A DNA stretch of 64,000 bases from Methanococcoides methylutens (GTDB taxonomy: Archaea; Halobacteriota; Methanosarcinia; Methanosarcinales; Methanosarcinaceae): assembly GCF_000765475.1 (NCBI RefSeq), contig NZ_JRHO01000014.1:217574-281573 (forward strand), in the 5' to 3' direction. The notes beneath the pieces were generated by a model, which saw only the letters and a program-made list of their open reading frames with translations, searched no databases and was not told where the DNA came from. Positions 18,492 to 26,078 of this stretch are shown here, in pieces; within the stretch, counting starts at the first letter, position 1, and each line of letters opens with the position of its first letter. Position numbers and translations under genes: made by a program.

Positions 18492-18697
18492 AAGATGTAT
18501 TATTGGATAGGATTCACAAAAACACATCAATGGATGTTATGTTTTGCATCTTGTCCGAAAATTTATGTTGTTGTCCAATAAGTGTTCTATTTTTCGGGCA
18601 AAGTGGTAATATTGATGAAATTTGAATATCACATTTTACAACCAAATAATGATTTTCTGTCCTTGTAATAGTCGGAAATTGGTTGCCTATATGTAAT

Positions 18698-18768
18698 TTG
18701 ACCACAAAGTAGGCTATTTGACTATAAAGTGGGGCATTTGACCACAATGTAGGGGACTTTATGGGCAA
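18698..18768 (+). repeat. Array of 13-bp units, right (3 direct + 1 inverted)
   Basis: TTGACCACAAAGT-type units begin at 18698, 18718 and 18738 (20-bp period). A fourth unit in reverse orientation (ACTTTATGGGCAA, 18756-18768) sits inside the 20-bp inverted repeat. Same motif family as the left array. Confidence 0.65.
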
Positions 18769-18773
18769 GCCCT
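18754..18773. repeat. 20-bp inverted repeat, right copy
   Basis: Exact reverse complement of 15817-15836. It reads like the start of the QueG-like gene (ATGGGCAAGCCCT with its upstream GGACTTT), but the frame stops three codons later, so it is a relic or a binding site, not a gene. Confidence 0.75.
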
Positions 18774-18970
18774 GAAATCGATCCCTTGAGATCCATGAGT
18801 TCGGTAGAAGGGATTCAAAATTATAAATGAATTCATTATAGAATTTATTTGGATTGTTGTAAATTGGATGTATAATTTGGGGTATTAATTACATTCTAAT
18901 TGCCTGAGGTCTTGTCCTTCTTGTCCACTATGTACCAGATAGGGAGGAATGTATATATATATGAAAAAAA

Positions 18971-21316
18971 ATGGTAGGGCGCCAAAGTTCATATTTGTTA
19001 AAAATCATACAATCTGAGTTTATTGAAATGGAATTAAGTAATATATCCCTGGGAAAAAAAGTATTTTTATATGTTACCTTAGGTGCTTTTTTAGTTCTGT
19101 CTGTATCTGCAATAGTTAGTATTTCTACAGTAACAGATCAACAGGAGGAAATGGCATATCAGCAGTCCATAGAACTTACCAAGAACTATGCAAATTATTT
19201 CGATGGTAATGCAAGAACAAACCAAGGTATTGTTAAAACGATCTCAACAGCAATGAGCAATTACGATTCAGCTGACAGGGATGAGGTCAACGATATGCTA
19301 AAAGGCATACTTCTGGAAAACCCCCAGCTGGTTGGAGTTTATGTTGGTTATGAACCAAATGCTTTTGATGGGAAGGATGCTGAATTTATAGGAGAGGAAG
19401 GTCATGATGAGACTGGACGGTTTATACCATTCTGGAACAGGATAAACGGTCTAATCAGTGTTGAACCTCTTGTGGATTATGAAACTTCAGAATATTACCA
19501 GCTTCCAAAAAAACTCAAACAAACCGTGGTCATAGAACCTTACTTTTACCGGGGAATACTGATGGTGAGCTATGATTCTCCTATTATCAGAAATGGTGAG
19601 TTCGTTGGAATTAGCGGGGTTGATGTGTCGCTAGAATATTTTGACGAGGTTGTTTCTAATATTGATGCTTTTGAGACTGGTTATGCTTTTGTTACAAGTA
19701 ATAGTGGAATGCTATTGTCCCATCCGGAGCATAAGGAATGGATTGGTACAAAGACGCTAAATGACTTTGGTGTTCCAGAAATATCGGAGATGGCAACCGA
19801 CATCAAAGAGGGGAAGAGTGGATACATCGAAACAATGGACCCTGACACGGGCAGAGAAATTGTGATGTTCTATGAACCTATTAATGAAGGGACCTATAGT
19901 TTTGTACTCTGTGCTCCAAAAGATGAAATGCTTGCAGGAGTAACGATTTTAAGGAATCGGCTCATCTTTATGTCGCTATTTTCAATTATTCTAGTGGGCG
20001 GGATCGCTTATATGATCTCACGGTCGACAGACCAGACCATAAAAAAGATGCTAAATGATTTTAAATTGATATCCGATAATGCATTAACTGGAAATTTTGA
20101 TACAAGGGCTGATACCAATGTACAGGTTGATTTTAAGAAGATTCCTCTGGGCCTCAATCAAATGCTGGATAATATGAACAAGCTTACAAAGAGCAATGAA
20201 AAAGCAATTGTTGCTTTGCAGAGATCGGAATCTAAATTCAAATCATTTTTTAATAATTCTAATGATCCAATTATAATATACGATTCAGAAGGTACCATAT
20301 TGGAAGTAAACGAAGTTGCTTGTGAATTCACAGGTTACAGCCGGGATGAAATACTGAGTATGACATTAAAGGATCTGGATTCTTCTGAATATGCATCAAA
20401 AGTATCCGATAGTATCAAACAATTACACGAGGATGGACATGCTATATTTGAAAGCATGGCTATCCGTAAGGACGGTACTCCCATTCCTATAGAAACAAGC
20501 AACCGTATTATTGAATATGCTGGCAAGCCAGCCATAATCTCCACTGCAAGAGATATTAGAGAGCATCAGAATGCAGTGGAAGCAATGCTAAAAGCAAAAC
20601 TCGCTGCCGAAGATGCAAGCCGGGCCAAGTCAGAGTTCATCTCTAATATGAGCCATGAGCTAAGAACTCCTCTTACTTTGATCATCGGATTCTCTGATAT
20701 ACTTTCCAGTGAAAATTACGGCTCTTTGAATGAAGATCAGAAGAAATACATATCTAATGTTCTTAGACATGGAAACCATCTTTTGGAGCTGATCAATGAT
20801 CTTCTTGACCTCTCAAATATCGAAAGCGGAAAAATGGAAGTTCAGATTAATGAATTCTTTGTATCCGATGCTATTGATGAAGTAGAAGCATTGATGGTAC
20901 CTATTGCATCAAAGAAGGACATTGACCTGACATCTGACATCGATATTAAAGTGTCTACCATAAAAGCAGACATGCAAAAATTCAAGCAGATCCTTTACAA
21001 CCTCTTGAGCAATGCCATAAAGTTCACAGATGAGGGAGGATCAGTGACAATCGAAGGAAAAGTCTCAGAGGACTTTGTGCATATTTCTGTAAAGGACAGT
21101 GGTATCGGCATTTCACCAGAAGACCAAGATAAACTGTTCAACCATTTCTATCAGGTGGATTCTTCAACTACCAGAGACTATGAGGGCACCGGCCTTGGCC
21201 TTGCACTCGTCAAGAAGTTTGTTGAAATGCATGATGGTGAGATCTGGGTCGAAAGTGAAGTTGGAAATGGAAGTACCTTCACATTCGCAGTTCCTATTGA
21301 GGGCAAAGTTCAATAA
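18971..21316 (+). CDS. Sensor histidine kinase (dCache-HAMP-PAS-HisKA-HATPase)
   Basis: 781 residues. Transmembrane helix at ~32-52, an extracellular dCache sensor (~60-330, with FVTSNSGMLLSHPEH), and a second helix ~335-355. Then come a HAMP-like segment, one PAS domain (FFNNSNDPIIIYDSEG...), a coiled linker, HisKA with phospho-His in NMSHELRTPLTLIIG, and the ATPase N box NLLSNAIKFTD and G boxes DSGIGIS and GTGLGLALVK. It should sense a small extracellular ligand and pass phosphate to an unlinked response regulator. ATG 19028 is an alternative start. A TATA-like element lies ~15-20 bases upstream of ATG 18971, favouring a short-leader or downstream start. Confidence 0.88.
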   Translation: MVGRQSSYLLKIIQSEFIEMELSNISLGKKVFLYVTLGAFLVLSVSAIVSISTVTDQQEEMAYQQSIELTKNYANYFDGNARTNQGIVKTISTAMSNYDSADRDEVNDMLKGILLENPQLVGVYVGYEPNAFDGKDAEFIGEEGHDETGRFIPFWNRINGLISVEPLVDYETSEYYQLPKKLKQTVVIEPYFYRGILMVSYDSPIIRNGEFVGISGVDVSLEYFDEVVSNIDAFETGYAFVTSNSGMLLSHPEHKEWIGTKTLNDFGVPEISEMATDIKEGKSGYIETMDPDTGREIVMFYEPINEGTYSFVLCAPKDEMLAGVTILRNRLIFMSLFSIILVGGIAYMISRSTDQTIKKMLNDFKLISDNALTGNFDTRADTNVQVDFKKIPLGLNQMLDNMNKLTKSNEKAIVALQRSESKFKSFFNNSNDPIIIYDSEGTILEVNEVACEFTGYSRDEILSMTLKDLDSSEYASKVSDSIKQLHEDGHAIFESMAIRKDGTPIPIETSNRIIEYAGKPAIISTARDIREHQNAVEAMLKAKLAAEDASRAKSEFISNMSHELRTPLTLIIGFSDILSSENYGSLNEDQKKYISNVLRHGNHLLELINDLLDLSNIESGKMEVQINEFFVSDAIDEVEALMVPIASKKDIDLTSDIDIKVSTIKADMQKFKQILYNLLSNAIKFTDEGGSVTIEGKVSEDFVHISVKDSGIGISPEDQDKLFNHFYQVDSSTTRDYEGTGLGLALVKKFVEMHDGEIWVESEVGNGSTFTFAVPIEGKVQ

Positions 21317-21864
21317 GATCCTATTCAGGAGTATTAGTGACATTATCACTGATTATCACTGACACTCATCGTTTGTAAAACACCCTATATTGAGATCAGT
21401 AATATCACTAAATCTGCTATTGCCATCGATATTGCCTTTAGCTATGCACCACCTGTTGATACCATTGATCTTACCGTGTAAGTTATACATTTACACTGAT
21501 CCCGTTACCCCCATCCATTCAGCATAAAGCATGTCGATGATCATCTCCCTCAACAGATCCATCTTGGGGTCATCCAATAAATATATATTAAATTGAACAC
21601 ATTTTTTTATTGGGGAAATGCAATTTGGGGTATTTCAGATTTTCTGGATATACTGTATTTACGTTCATATTTATGCTGAGATCTATGCTGAAATATTGAC
21701 GAAGAGAAATGATTCAGAAGATCAGTATCTGGCAGAAAGGTTATGCCCATTTCATGTGTTATGACCAACCTGTTGCACCCCCTGCAAGCAAACTGGACAA
21801 GTAGCTTCAATAAAGCATTGCGTGGAATATAAGTAGTTCATATGTGACAAAGGGAGGGAGACAA
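21317..21864. other. Intergenic region, includes repeat copy 2
   Basis: 548 bases. 21317-21573 shows no gene or clear signal beyond a short ATCACTGA direct repetition just after the kinase stop. 21574-21813 is the second ~250-bp repeat. The last 50 bases carry the ribosome site of the zinc-ribbon gene. Confidence 0.5.
21574..21813. repeat. ~250-bp dispersed repeat, copy 2
   Basis: Direct, diverged copy of 11819-12070. Both start with CCAATAA plus a TATATATTAAAT stretch and end with GCTTCAATAA. Both lie 50-60 bases before the start of a small gene. The TATA-like sequence near their left ends could act as a promoter. Confidence 0.7.
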
Positions 21865-22020
21865 ATGAAAAAAATAGATTTCAAAGGGCCAAGAGATATG
21901 CACAAATCAAAATGTACTAACTGCGGCCAGGAAACACACGTACCTTTCGTACCGGACCCAAAAAGACCGGTATACTGCAAGGAGTGCTTCCAGAAACACA
22001 AACCACCTAAAAAAGACTAA
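21865..22020 (+). CDS. Small zinc-ribbon protein
   Basis: 51 residues, start ATG 21865 after a strong GGGAGGGAG ribosome site. Two CxxC pairs (CTNC at 17-20 and CKEC at 38-41) separated by a 17-residue Pro-rich loop. This is the CxxC-x17-CxxC zinc-ribbon family seen in archaea and bacteria, thought to bind nucleic acid or protein. The Lys-rich ends fit RNA binding. The upstream repeat copy may supply its promoter. Confidence 0.75.
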   Translation: MKKIDFKGPRDMHKSKCTNCGQETHVPFVPDPKRPVYCKECFQKHKPPKKD

Positions 22021-22452
22021 GTGGATGTGAATGATAATATTTTTTAAAAGCTCAAAGTGAAATGTGCGGTTAGATAGAACATTTCTATAATGATCGCACG
22101 ATTTATTTTCGGATTAAATTTTGAAACTATTTTTTAAGCAGTCTTGCTTATGATTTGCAGGAGCCGTTCAGGTTCATTGTGGAATTGCTGTAACATCTTG
22201 GTTTTCATGTACATCCTCCACACTAAACATTCTCTTATACTCCAATATCATTACCTACCTCTACCTTCTAACTCATTGTAGCTGTTCATTATGAATTTAA
22301 CATTTCAGGATTCTAGTTACTCAACATTCTAAGATTCAAAATTTGTGAGGTAAGTATTATATCTCAGAACTGCCTAAAGATTGTTGCTTGCTAACAGATG
22401 AAAATAAGTGATCTGTTGTTTTAATATATTCGAATAATAGGCGAGAACAATC
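22021..22452. other. Intergenic region
   Basis: 432 bases, AT-rich. Only a possible 24-codon minus-strand frame (22134-22208) stands out. A TATATT sequence at about 22423-22428 may promote the following small gene cluster. Confidence 0.4.
22134..22208 (-). CDS. Possible micro-ORF
   Basis: 24 codons on the minus strand, start ATG 22208. A GGAGG lies six bases upstream and a TATAAG-like element some 30 bases further up. Product begins MKTKMLQQF and is unrecognised. The signals are good but the frame is too short to judge; it could be the surviving 5' end of a lost gene. Confidence 0.25.
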   Translation of the reverse strand: MKTKMLQQFHNEPERLLQIISKTA

Positions 22453-22605
22453 ATGATGTCTAAATTTAGAAATTTTTTGGCAATTAGTATACCAATAGCG
22501 ATTATCATATTATTCATATCGTTATCTGAAAGATGGGATACAATTGGTCCTTTAAGCATTCTTTATATCTTAGTAGGTGGACTGTTCTGGAAATTTGTAA
22601 AATAA
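22453..22605 (+). CDS. Small two-helix membrane protein
   Basis: 50 residues from ATG 22453. Two hydrophobic stretches (FLAISIPIAIIILFI and a second around ILYILVGGLFW) separated by a polar SERWDTIG turn, so a probable hairpin in the membrane. No clear ribosome site. First member of a run of small genes that continues to 23580; no family recognised. Confidence 0.5.
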   Translation: MMSKFRNFLAISIPIAIIILFISLSERWDTIGPLSILYILVGGLFWKFVK

Positions 22606-22632
22606 GCAGAACTTAATTGAGATGATTTTTGT

Positions 22633-23022
22633 ATGAAACCTAAAATCGAAGTCTTGGCATATATTGAACAACTTGATAAGATGATTGAAAGATGTATGGA
22701 GTTAAAGGAATACAGTAGCTCAGACTTATTCTAGAGTAAAAAGCGCGGTGTGGAATGGACATTAAAAGAGAGCTGCCACAACGATTTCACAATATGGAAA
22801 CCAGATCCTCACAGGAAAACCGAGGATGAAATCGCTGACCGCATATATGAGCTTAAACGGCTTATAGAACGTTGTAATAGATATGGGGAACCATCTGCAA
22901 CGACATTTATAAAAAGTCAGCTCGAAGGTTTAGAATGGGTACTAGAAGACAGCAATCGTATGTCATATGAGAGAGGACGACGCTATCTCAAAAATCAAGA
23001 AAACAAAGAATGCAAGGATTAA
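22633..23022 (+). CDS. Small duplicated protein with in-frame TAG
   Basis: 129 residues reading TAG 22732-22734 (codon 34) as sense. The protein consists of two ~45-residue repeats offset by exactly 60 residues: IERC, E, S, S, G-x-EW and L-x-x-S positions all coincide (for example GVEW at 39-42 with GLEW at 99-102). In that gapless alignment the TAG at 34 matches Lys 94. The second repeat alone (from GTG 22750) would lack the first one entirely. Function unknown; helical, charged, cytoplasmic. Overlaps the next gene by 13 bases. A nonsense mutation remains possible, but the aligned Lys supports pyrrolysine or read-through. Confidence 0.6.
22732..22734 (+). other. In-frame TAG aligned to Lys of the internal repeat
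   Basis: Codon 34 of the duplicated protein. The equivalent codon in the second repeat (22912-22914) is AAA. Lys to TAG needs one (from AAG) or two base changes. Confidence 0.6.
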
Positions 23023-23381
23023 ATTTCAACCTTCCTACAATCTCGCACATTAATCGTTCTAAGAATTGTGGTAAAAATTTATTTAACAAATCTAATCATT
23101 TTTTAAGTGAAATGAGACCTGATAGATCATTAAGTGATATCATCGAAAGTTTGGTGATTGGACTTGTAGTTAGCAGAAGCCAAAAATATTTGCCGATCAT
23201 CACATTATGCATTGGTGTGGTTGTACTATTCCTAATTTTAGATTGCTCCTCAAAAAGAGCATTAGATGCTGGTAAAGCTACGTGGGATATGATTATGCTG
23301 GCAACAATAACTCCTACCAAGCTTATTGTAAAGTCAATAATTCAGAGCATCTTTGATGTAATTCGTGGTTTTCATGGCTGA
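23010..23381 (+). CDS. Small membrane protein
   Basis: 123 residues from ATG 23010, overlapping the previous gene by 13 bases; ATG 23112 is an alternative start giving 90 residues. One strong transmembrane segment (about 65-80, LPIITLCIGVVVLFLIL) and a second weaker hydrophobic or amphipathic region near the C-terminus. Not recognised. The overlaps with both neighbours suggest a single transcript. Confidence 0.5.
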   Translation: MQGLNFNLPTISHINRSKNCGKNLFNKSNHFLSEMRPDRSLSDIIESLVIGLVVSRSQKYLPIITLCIGVVVLFLILDCSSKRALDAGKATWDMIMLATITPTKLIVKSIIQSIFDVIRGFHG

Positions 23382-23580
23382 TAATATTAATGTGCCTAAT
23401 CTGTTAGACCTATTGAATCAATCCTTAAGCATTTTAAGGAATTCATCTCATCGATTCATGGATGAAACAGAATCGTTTTATTCAGGTAAAATCGAACTGC
23501 CAAACGGGGAGAAACAGCAGACATTCATATCATTAAACGAGCTTGGCAAGTACAGAATAATGCTACCAGAAGACTACTAA
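23374..23580 (+). CDS. Small hypothetical protein
   Basis: 68 residues from ATG 23374, overlapping the previous gene by 8 bases. Begins MADNINVPNLLDLLNQSL, amphipathic helices then a beta-like C-terminus (GKYRIMLPEDY). No family recognised. Last gene of the cluster 22453-23580. Confidence 0.5.
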   Translation: MADNINVPNLLDLLNQSLSILRNSSHRFMDETESFYSGKIELPNGEKQQTFISLNELGKYRIMLPEDY

Positions 23581-23656
23581 AAGCAACATAAATCTTCTTT
23601 TTTTTGATTTTCTGCATCACAAACATCCATAGAACGAAATCAAAAGCTTTATCAAT

Positions 23657-23678
23657 GTTATGCATTATAATGCATAAC
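23657..23678. promoter_or_regulatory. Perfect 22-bp palindrome at the DUF134 gene start
   Basis: GTTATGCATTATAATGCATAAC is its own reverse complement and ends one base before the ATG of the DUF134 DNA-binding protein. Upstream GCTTTATCAA (about 23646-23655) could be the TATA box, which would put the transcript start within the palindrome and make the mRNA leaderless. It is the obvious candidate operator for autoregulation. Confidence 0.6.
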
Positions 23679-23679
23679 T

Positions 23680-24195
23680 ATGGGACGCCCGAGAAAAAGA
23701 AGAATGGTTAATTTCGACCACAATGTAAGGCATTTCAAACCATCAGGCACTTGCCTGAAAGATCTGGAAGAGGTCAACATAACTATTGATGAACTGGAAA
23801 CCCTTAGGCTGAGCTATCTTGAAAAGATGAAGCAGGATAGTGCTGCCCAAACTATGGAAATACACCAGTCCACCTTTCAAAGGACGCTCCAGAGAACACT
23901 GCAAAAGATCGCAGATGCTCTTGTACATGGAAAATCAATTCGAGTAGAAGGAGGAGACTATACAATGCCAGGAAAGGACGGAACAGGACCGATGGGCCAG
24001 GGACCAGTCGGAGGACAGAATCAGGGTCAGGGTAGAGGACAGAGAGGCTTCCGCGGAGGAAAGGGAGCAGGAACTGCCGGACCCGGAGGAGAATGTAAAT
24101 GCCCAAGCTGTGGTTATGAACAAGCTCATCAGCCAGGAGTTCCCTGTGCTCAGATGACCTGTCCCGAATGCGGGAAACCTATGATCAGGAAATGA
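23680..24195 (+). CDS. DUF134 (UPF0251) DNA-binding protein with zinc ribbon
   Basis: 171 residues. Residues ~1-95 are a DUF134 helix-turn-helix protein (MGRPRKRR start, IDELETLRLSYLEKM, then AAQTMEIHQSTFQRTLQ as the recognition region). A Gly/Gln-rich linker beginning MPGKDGTGPMGQGP resembles the separate DUF5320 family, so this looks like a fusion. The C-terminus is a zinc ribbon (CKCPSCG ... CPECG). No ribosome site before the ATG, so probably leaderless. The perfect palindrome at the start suggests autoregulation; the following radical SAM gene overlaps in context and may be co-regulated. Confidence 0.8.
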   Translation: MGRPRKRRMVNFDHNVRHFKPSGTCLKDLEEVNITIDELETLRLSYLEKMKQDSAAQTMEIHQSTFQRTLQRTLQKIADALVHGKSIRVEGGDYTMPGKDGTGPMGQGPVGGQNQGQGRGQRGFRGGKGAGTAGPGGECKCPSCGYEQAHQPGVPCAQMTCPECGKPMIRK

Positions 24196-24263
24196 TCAGG
24201 CAGAGAAGCAAACTTGCAGGATCTCACAGGAACACCGGAATGCCATCAACAAAAGTGATCAAA

Positions 24264-25244
24264 ATGAAATCAAGGATCATCTACGGACCTATACTTTCAA
24301 GAAGGCTTGGAAGATCGCTTGGAATCGACATTATCAAAAAGAGAGAGTTCAGGAAGAACTGCAATTTTGACTGTGTATACTGTCAGCTCGGACATGTGGA
24401 CTGGAAAATATCGACCCCTTCAGACGTTACCGATCCCGTAACAACTGAAGAAGTGATCGATGGCATCACTAACTACCACAAGAAAGTGGATGATCTTGAC
24501 TACATCACATTTTCAGGAACATGTGAACCTACACTGAACCTGGAACTGGGAAACATGATAGAGCAGATCAGACAGATCAGCGATATTCCCATTTGTGTGA
24601 TCACGAACTCTTCACTCGTTAACAGGAAGGATGTCAGAGAAAATCTTTCGAAAGCAGACCTTGTGGTCGCGACCCTGGTCTCAGGGAACGAAAAGACATT
24701 CCAGGCCATCAACAGGCCAGCGGGAGGGATCGAACTTCAGGACATCATCGAAGGACTTCGGGAACTGCAGAAGATGAAGGGGCCGAAGGTTGCCATAGAG
24801 GTCATGCTGCTTGACTCGACCAACGACTATCCTGTTAATTCAAGCGACGAGGAGGTCGGGAAGCTGATCGAAGTCCTCAGATATATCGATCCGGATGAGA
24901 TAGAAATTCTGACCACAAGCCGACCTCCGGCTGAAGATTTTATCATACCTGTTCCTGAGACAAGGCTCAAGGAGATCGCGCAGAAGTTCGATGAGGAGCT
25001 GGGAAGAGAAAGAGTCAGACTTGTACTTAAGGGACTCAAGAGAAAAAGATCGAACATAAAGCACGAGAACCTTGTGGACGAGGTATATGACCTCATACTC
25101 CGCAGGCCCTGTACATTTGAGCAGGTGGTGCAATCGCTGGATATCGGTAAGGAGGAGCTTGCCCCGATACTTGAAGGACTGGTCGGAGAACAGAAGATCA
25201 TTGAGATCTTATCTGAGAACGGGACATACTATCGTCCCACATAA
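24264..25244 (+). CDS. Radical SAM protein (COG0731-like)
   Basis: 326 residues from ATG 24264, chosen because GTGATC (anti-16S match) lies three bases upstream. The SAM/[4Fe-4S] motif is C-x3-C-x2-C in NCNFDCVYCQLG (about residues 32-43), followed by FSGTCEPTLN, a SAM-binding GE-like loop. The C-terminal ~90 residues contain a winged-helix-like part (RPCTFEQVVQSLDIGKEEL). Related proteins are annotated as radical SAM enzymes of unknown reaction, some grouped with wyosine-synthesis enzymes; I would not assign a substrate. Located 68 bases after the DUF134 gene. Confidence 0.8.
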   Translation: MKSRIIYGPILSRRLGRSLGIDIIKKREFRKNCNFDCVYCQLGHVDWKISTPSDVTDPVTTEEVIDGITNYHKKVDDLDYITFSGTCEPTLNLELGNMIEQIRQISDIPICVITNSSLVNRKDVRENLSKADLVVATLVSGNEKTFQAINRPAGGIELQDIIEGLRELQKMKGPKVAIEVMLLDSTNDYPVNSSDEEVGKLIEVLRYIDPDEIEILTTSRPPAEDFIIPVPETRLKEIAQKFDEELGRERVRLVLKGLKRKRSNIKHENLVDEVYDLILRRPCTFEQVVQSLDIGKEELAPILEGLVGEQKIIEILSENGTYYRPT

Positions 25245-25268
25245 CTTATTCAGTTTATTACAATTATT

Positions 25269-25380
25269 CGGGAGATATGTGGACCTCCGGGTAAATTGCA
25301 CCCATCACACTCCGTGCAATGAACCTATTAGTCACAATATCTCCCGTCCATTCAAAATTTCCAAAAATTGGAAATTGTTT
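25269..25380. ncRNA. Structured non-coding element
   Basis: Outer perfect 10-bp stem CGGGAGATAT (25269-25278) with ATATCTCCCG (25337-25346). It encloses a perfect 7-bp stem ATTGCAC (25295-25301) with GTGCAAT (25314-25320). A separate perfect 9-bp hairpin AATTTCCAA/TTGGAAATT with a 3-nt loop follows at 25356-25376. No frame crosses it. It may be a small RNA, a processed 3' UTR of the radical SAM gene, or a short mobile element with terminal repeats. An ACCTCC stretch lies in its first bulge, as in the 8978-9095 candidate. Confidence 0.4.
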
Positions 25381-25517
25381 CATAGATAGGAATCCATAAA
25401 CTCATAACTTCATATATTGCTCATATAGTATTCACCAAACGAATTTGCTGCTATCCATAGGACTAAATAGCCCGGCACACCACAAATAAAACAGAAATAA
25501 CTAAGCAGGTGAGATAC

Positions 25518-26033
25518 ATGCTATTAAAATTCAAGGACAAGGGACCGATCGTTGCTGAAACTGCATTCATTGCAGATTCCGCAGACATCATCGGAGACGT
25601 GTTCGTAGGCGAGAACTCAAGCATCTGGTTCAATGCAGTCCTCCGGGCAGACATGGATAAAATAAAGATTGGAAACCGCACAAGCATCCAGGACAATTCA
25701 GTTATCCACACCGACCCCGCAACTCCAACCGAGATCGGGGACGATGTGACCGTAGGTCACGGGGCGGTCCTGCATAGCTGTAAGATCGGGGACAATGTTC
25801 TCATAGGCATGAACTCCACAGTACTTGACGAGGTCGAGATCGGAGAGAATTCCATCGTTGGTGCCAATGCACTTGTTCCACCAGGCAAGAAATTCCCGCC
25901 TAACAGCGTTATCACAGGAGTTCCCGGGAAAGTAAGAAGGGAAGCCACACCTGAGGATGCTGTAATGATAAGGGAAAATGCAGCAGAATATGTGAGGCTG
26001 GCAGCAGAATATAGGAAGCAGAAGAAGAACTGA
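25518..26033 (+). CDS. Gamma-carbonic-anhydrase-like hexapeptide protein
   Basis: 171 residues, left-handed beta-helix. Hexapeptide repeats run from ~20 to ~140 and the zinc-type His set is present (HTDP, then GHGAVLH). It lacks the acidic loop of the Cam enzyme, so it is closer to CamH/YrdA-type proteins, some of which are weak carbonic anhydrases. Start ATG 25518 has AGGTGAG just upstream. Followed by a QueG-like gene after 45 bases. Confidence 0.85.
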   Translation: MLLKFKDKGPIVAETAFIADSADIIGDVFVGENSSIWFNAVLRADMDKIKIGNRTSIQDNSVIHTDPATPTEIGDDVTVGHGAVLHSCKIGDNVLIGMNSTVLDEVEIGENSIVGANALVPPGKKFPPNSVITGVPGKVRREATPEDAVMIRENAAEYVRLAAEYRKQKKN

Positions 26034-26078
26034 TCGATCATCACATATCCGTTAATTGATCCAAAGGAATGAGGTACT

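Larger units (their letters stand above)
18492..18970. other. Non-coding region before the sensor kinase
   Basis: About 480 bases with no supportable gene. It holds the right-hand 13-bp repeat array, the right inverted repeat, and near the end a TATATATATATG promoter-like sequence (18951-18962) serving the sensor kinase. GGAGG at 18942-18946 is too far from the kinase start to be its ribosome site. Confidence 0.6.
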
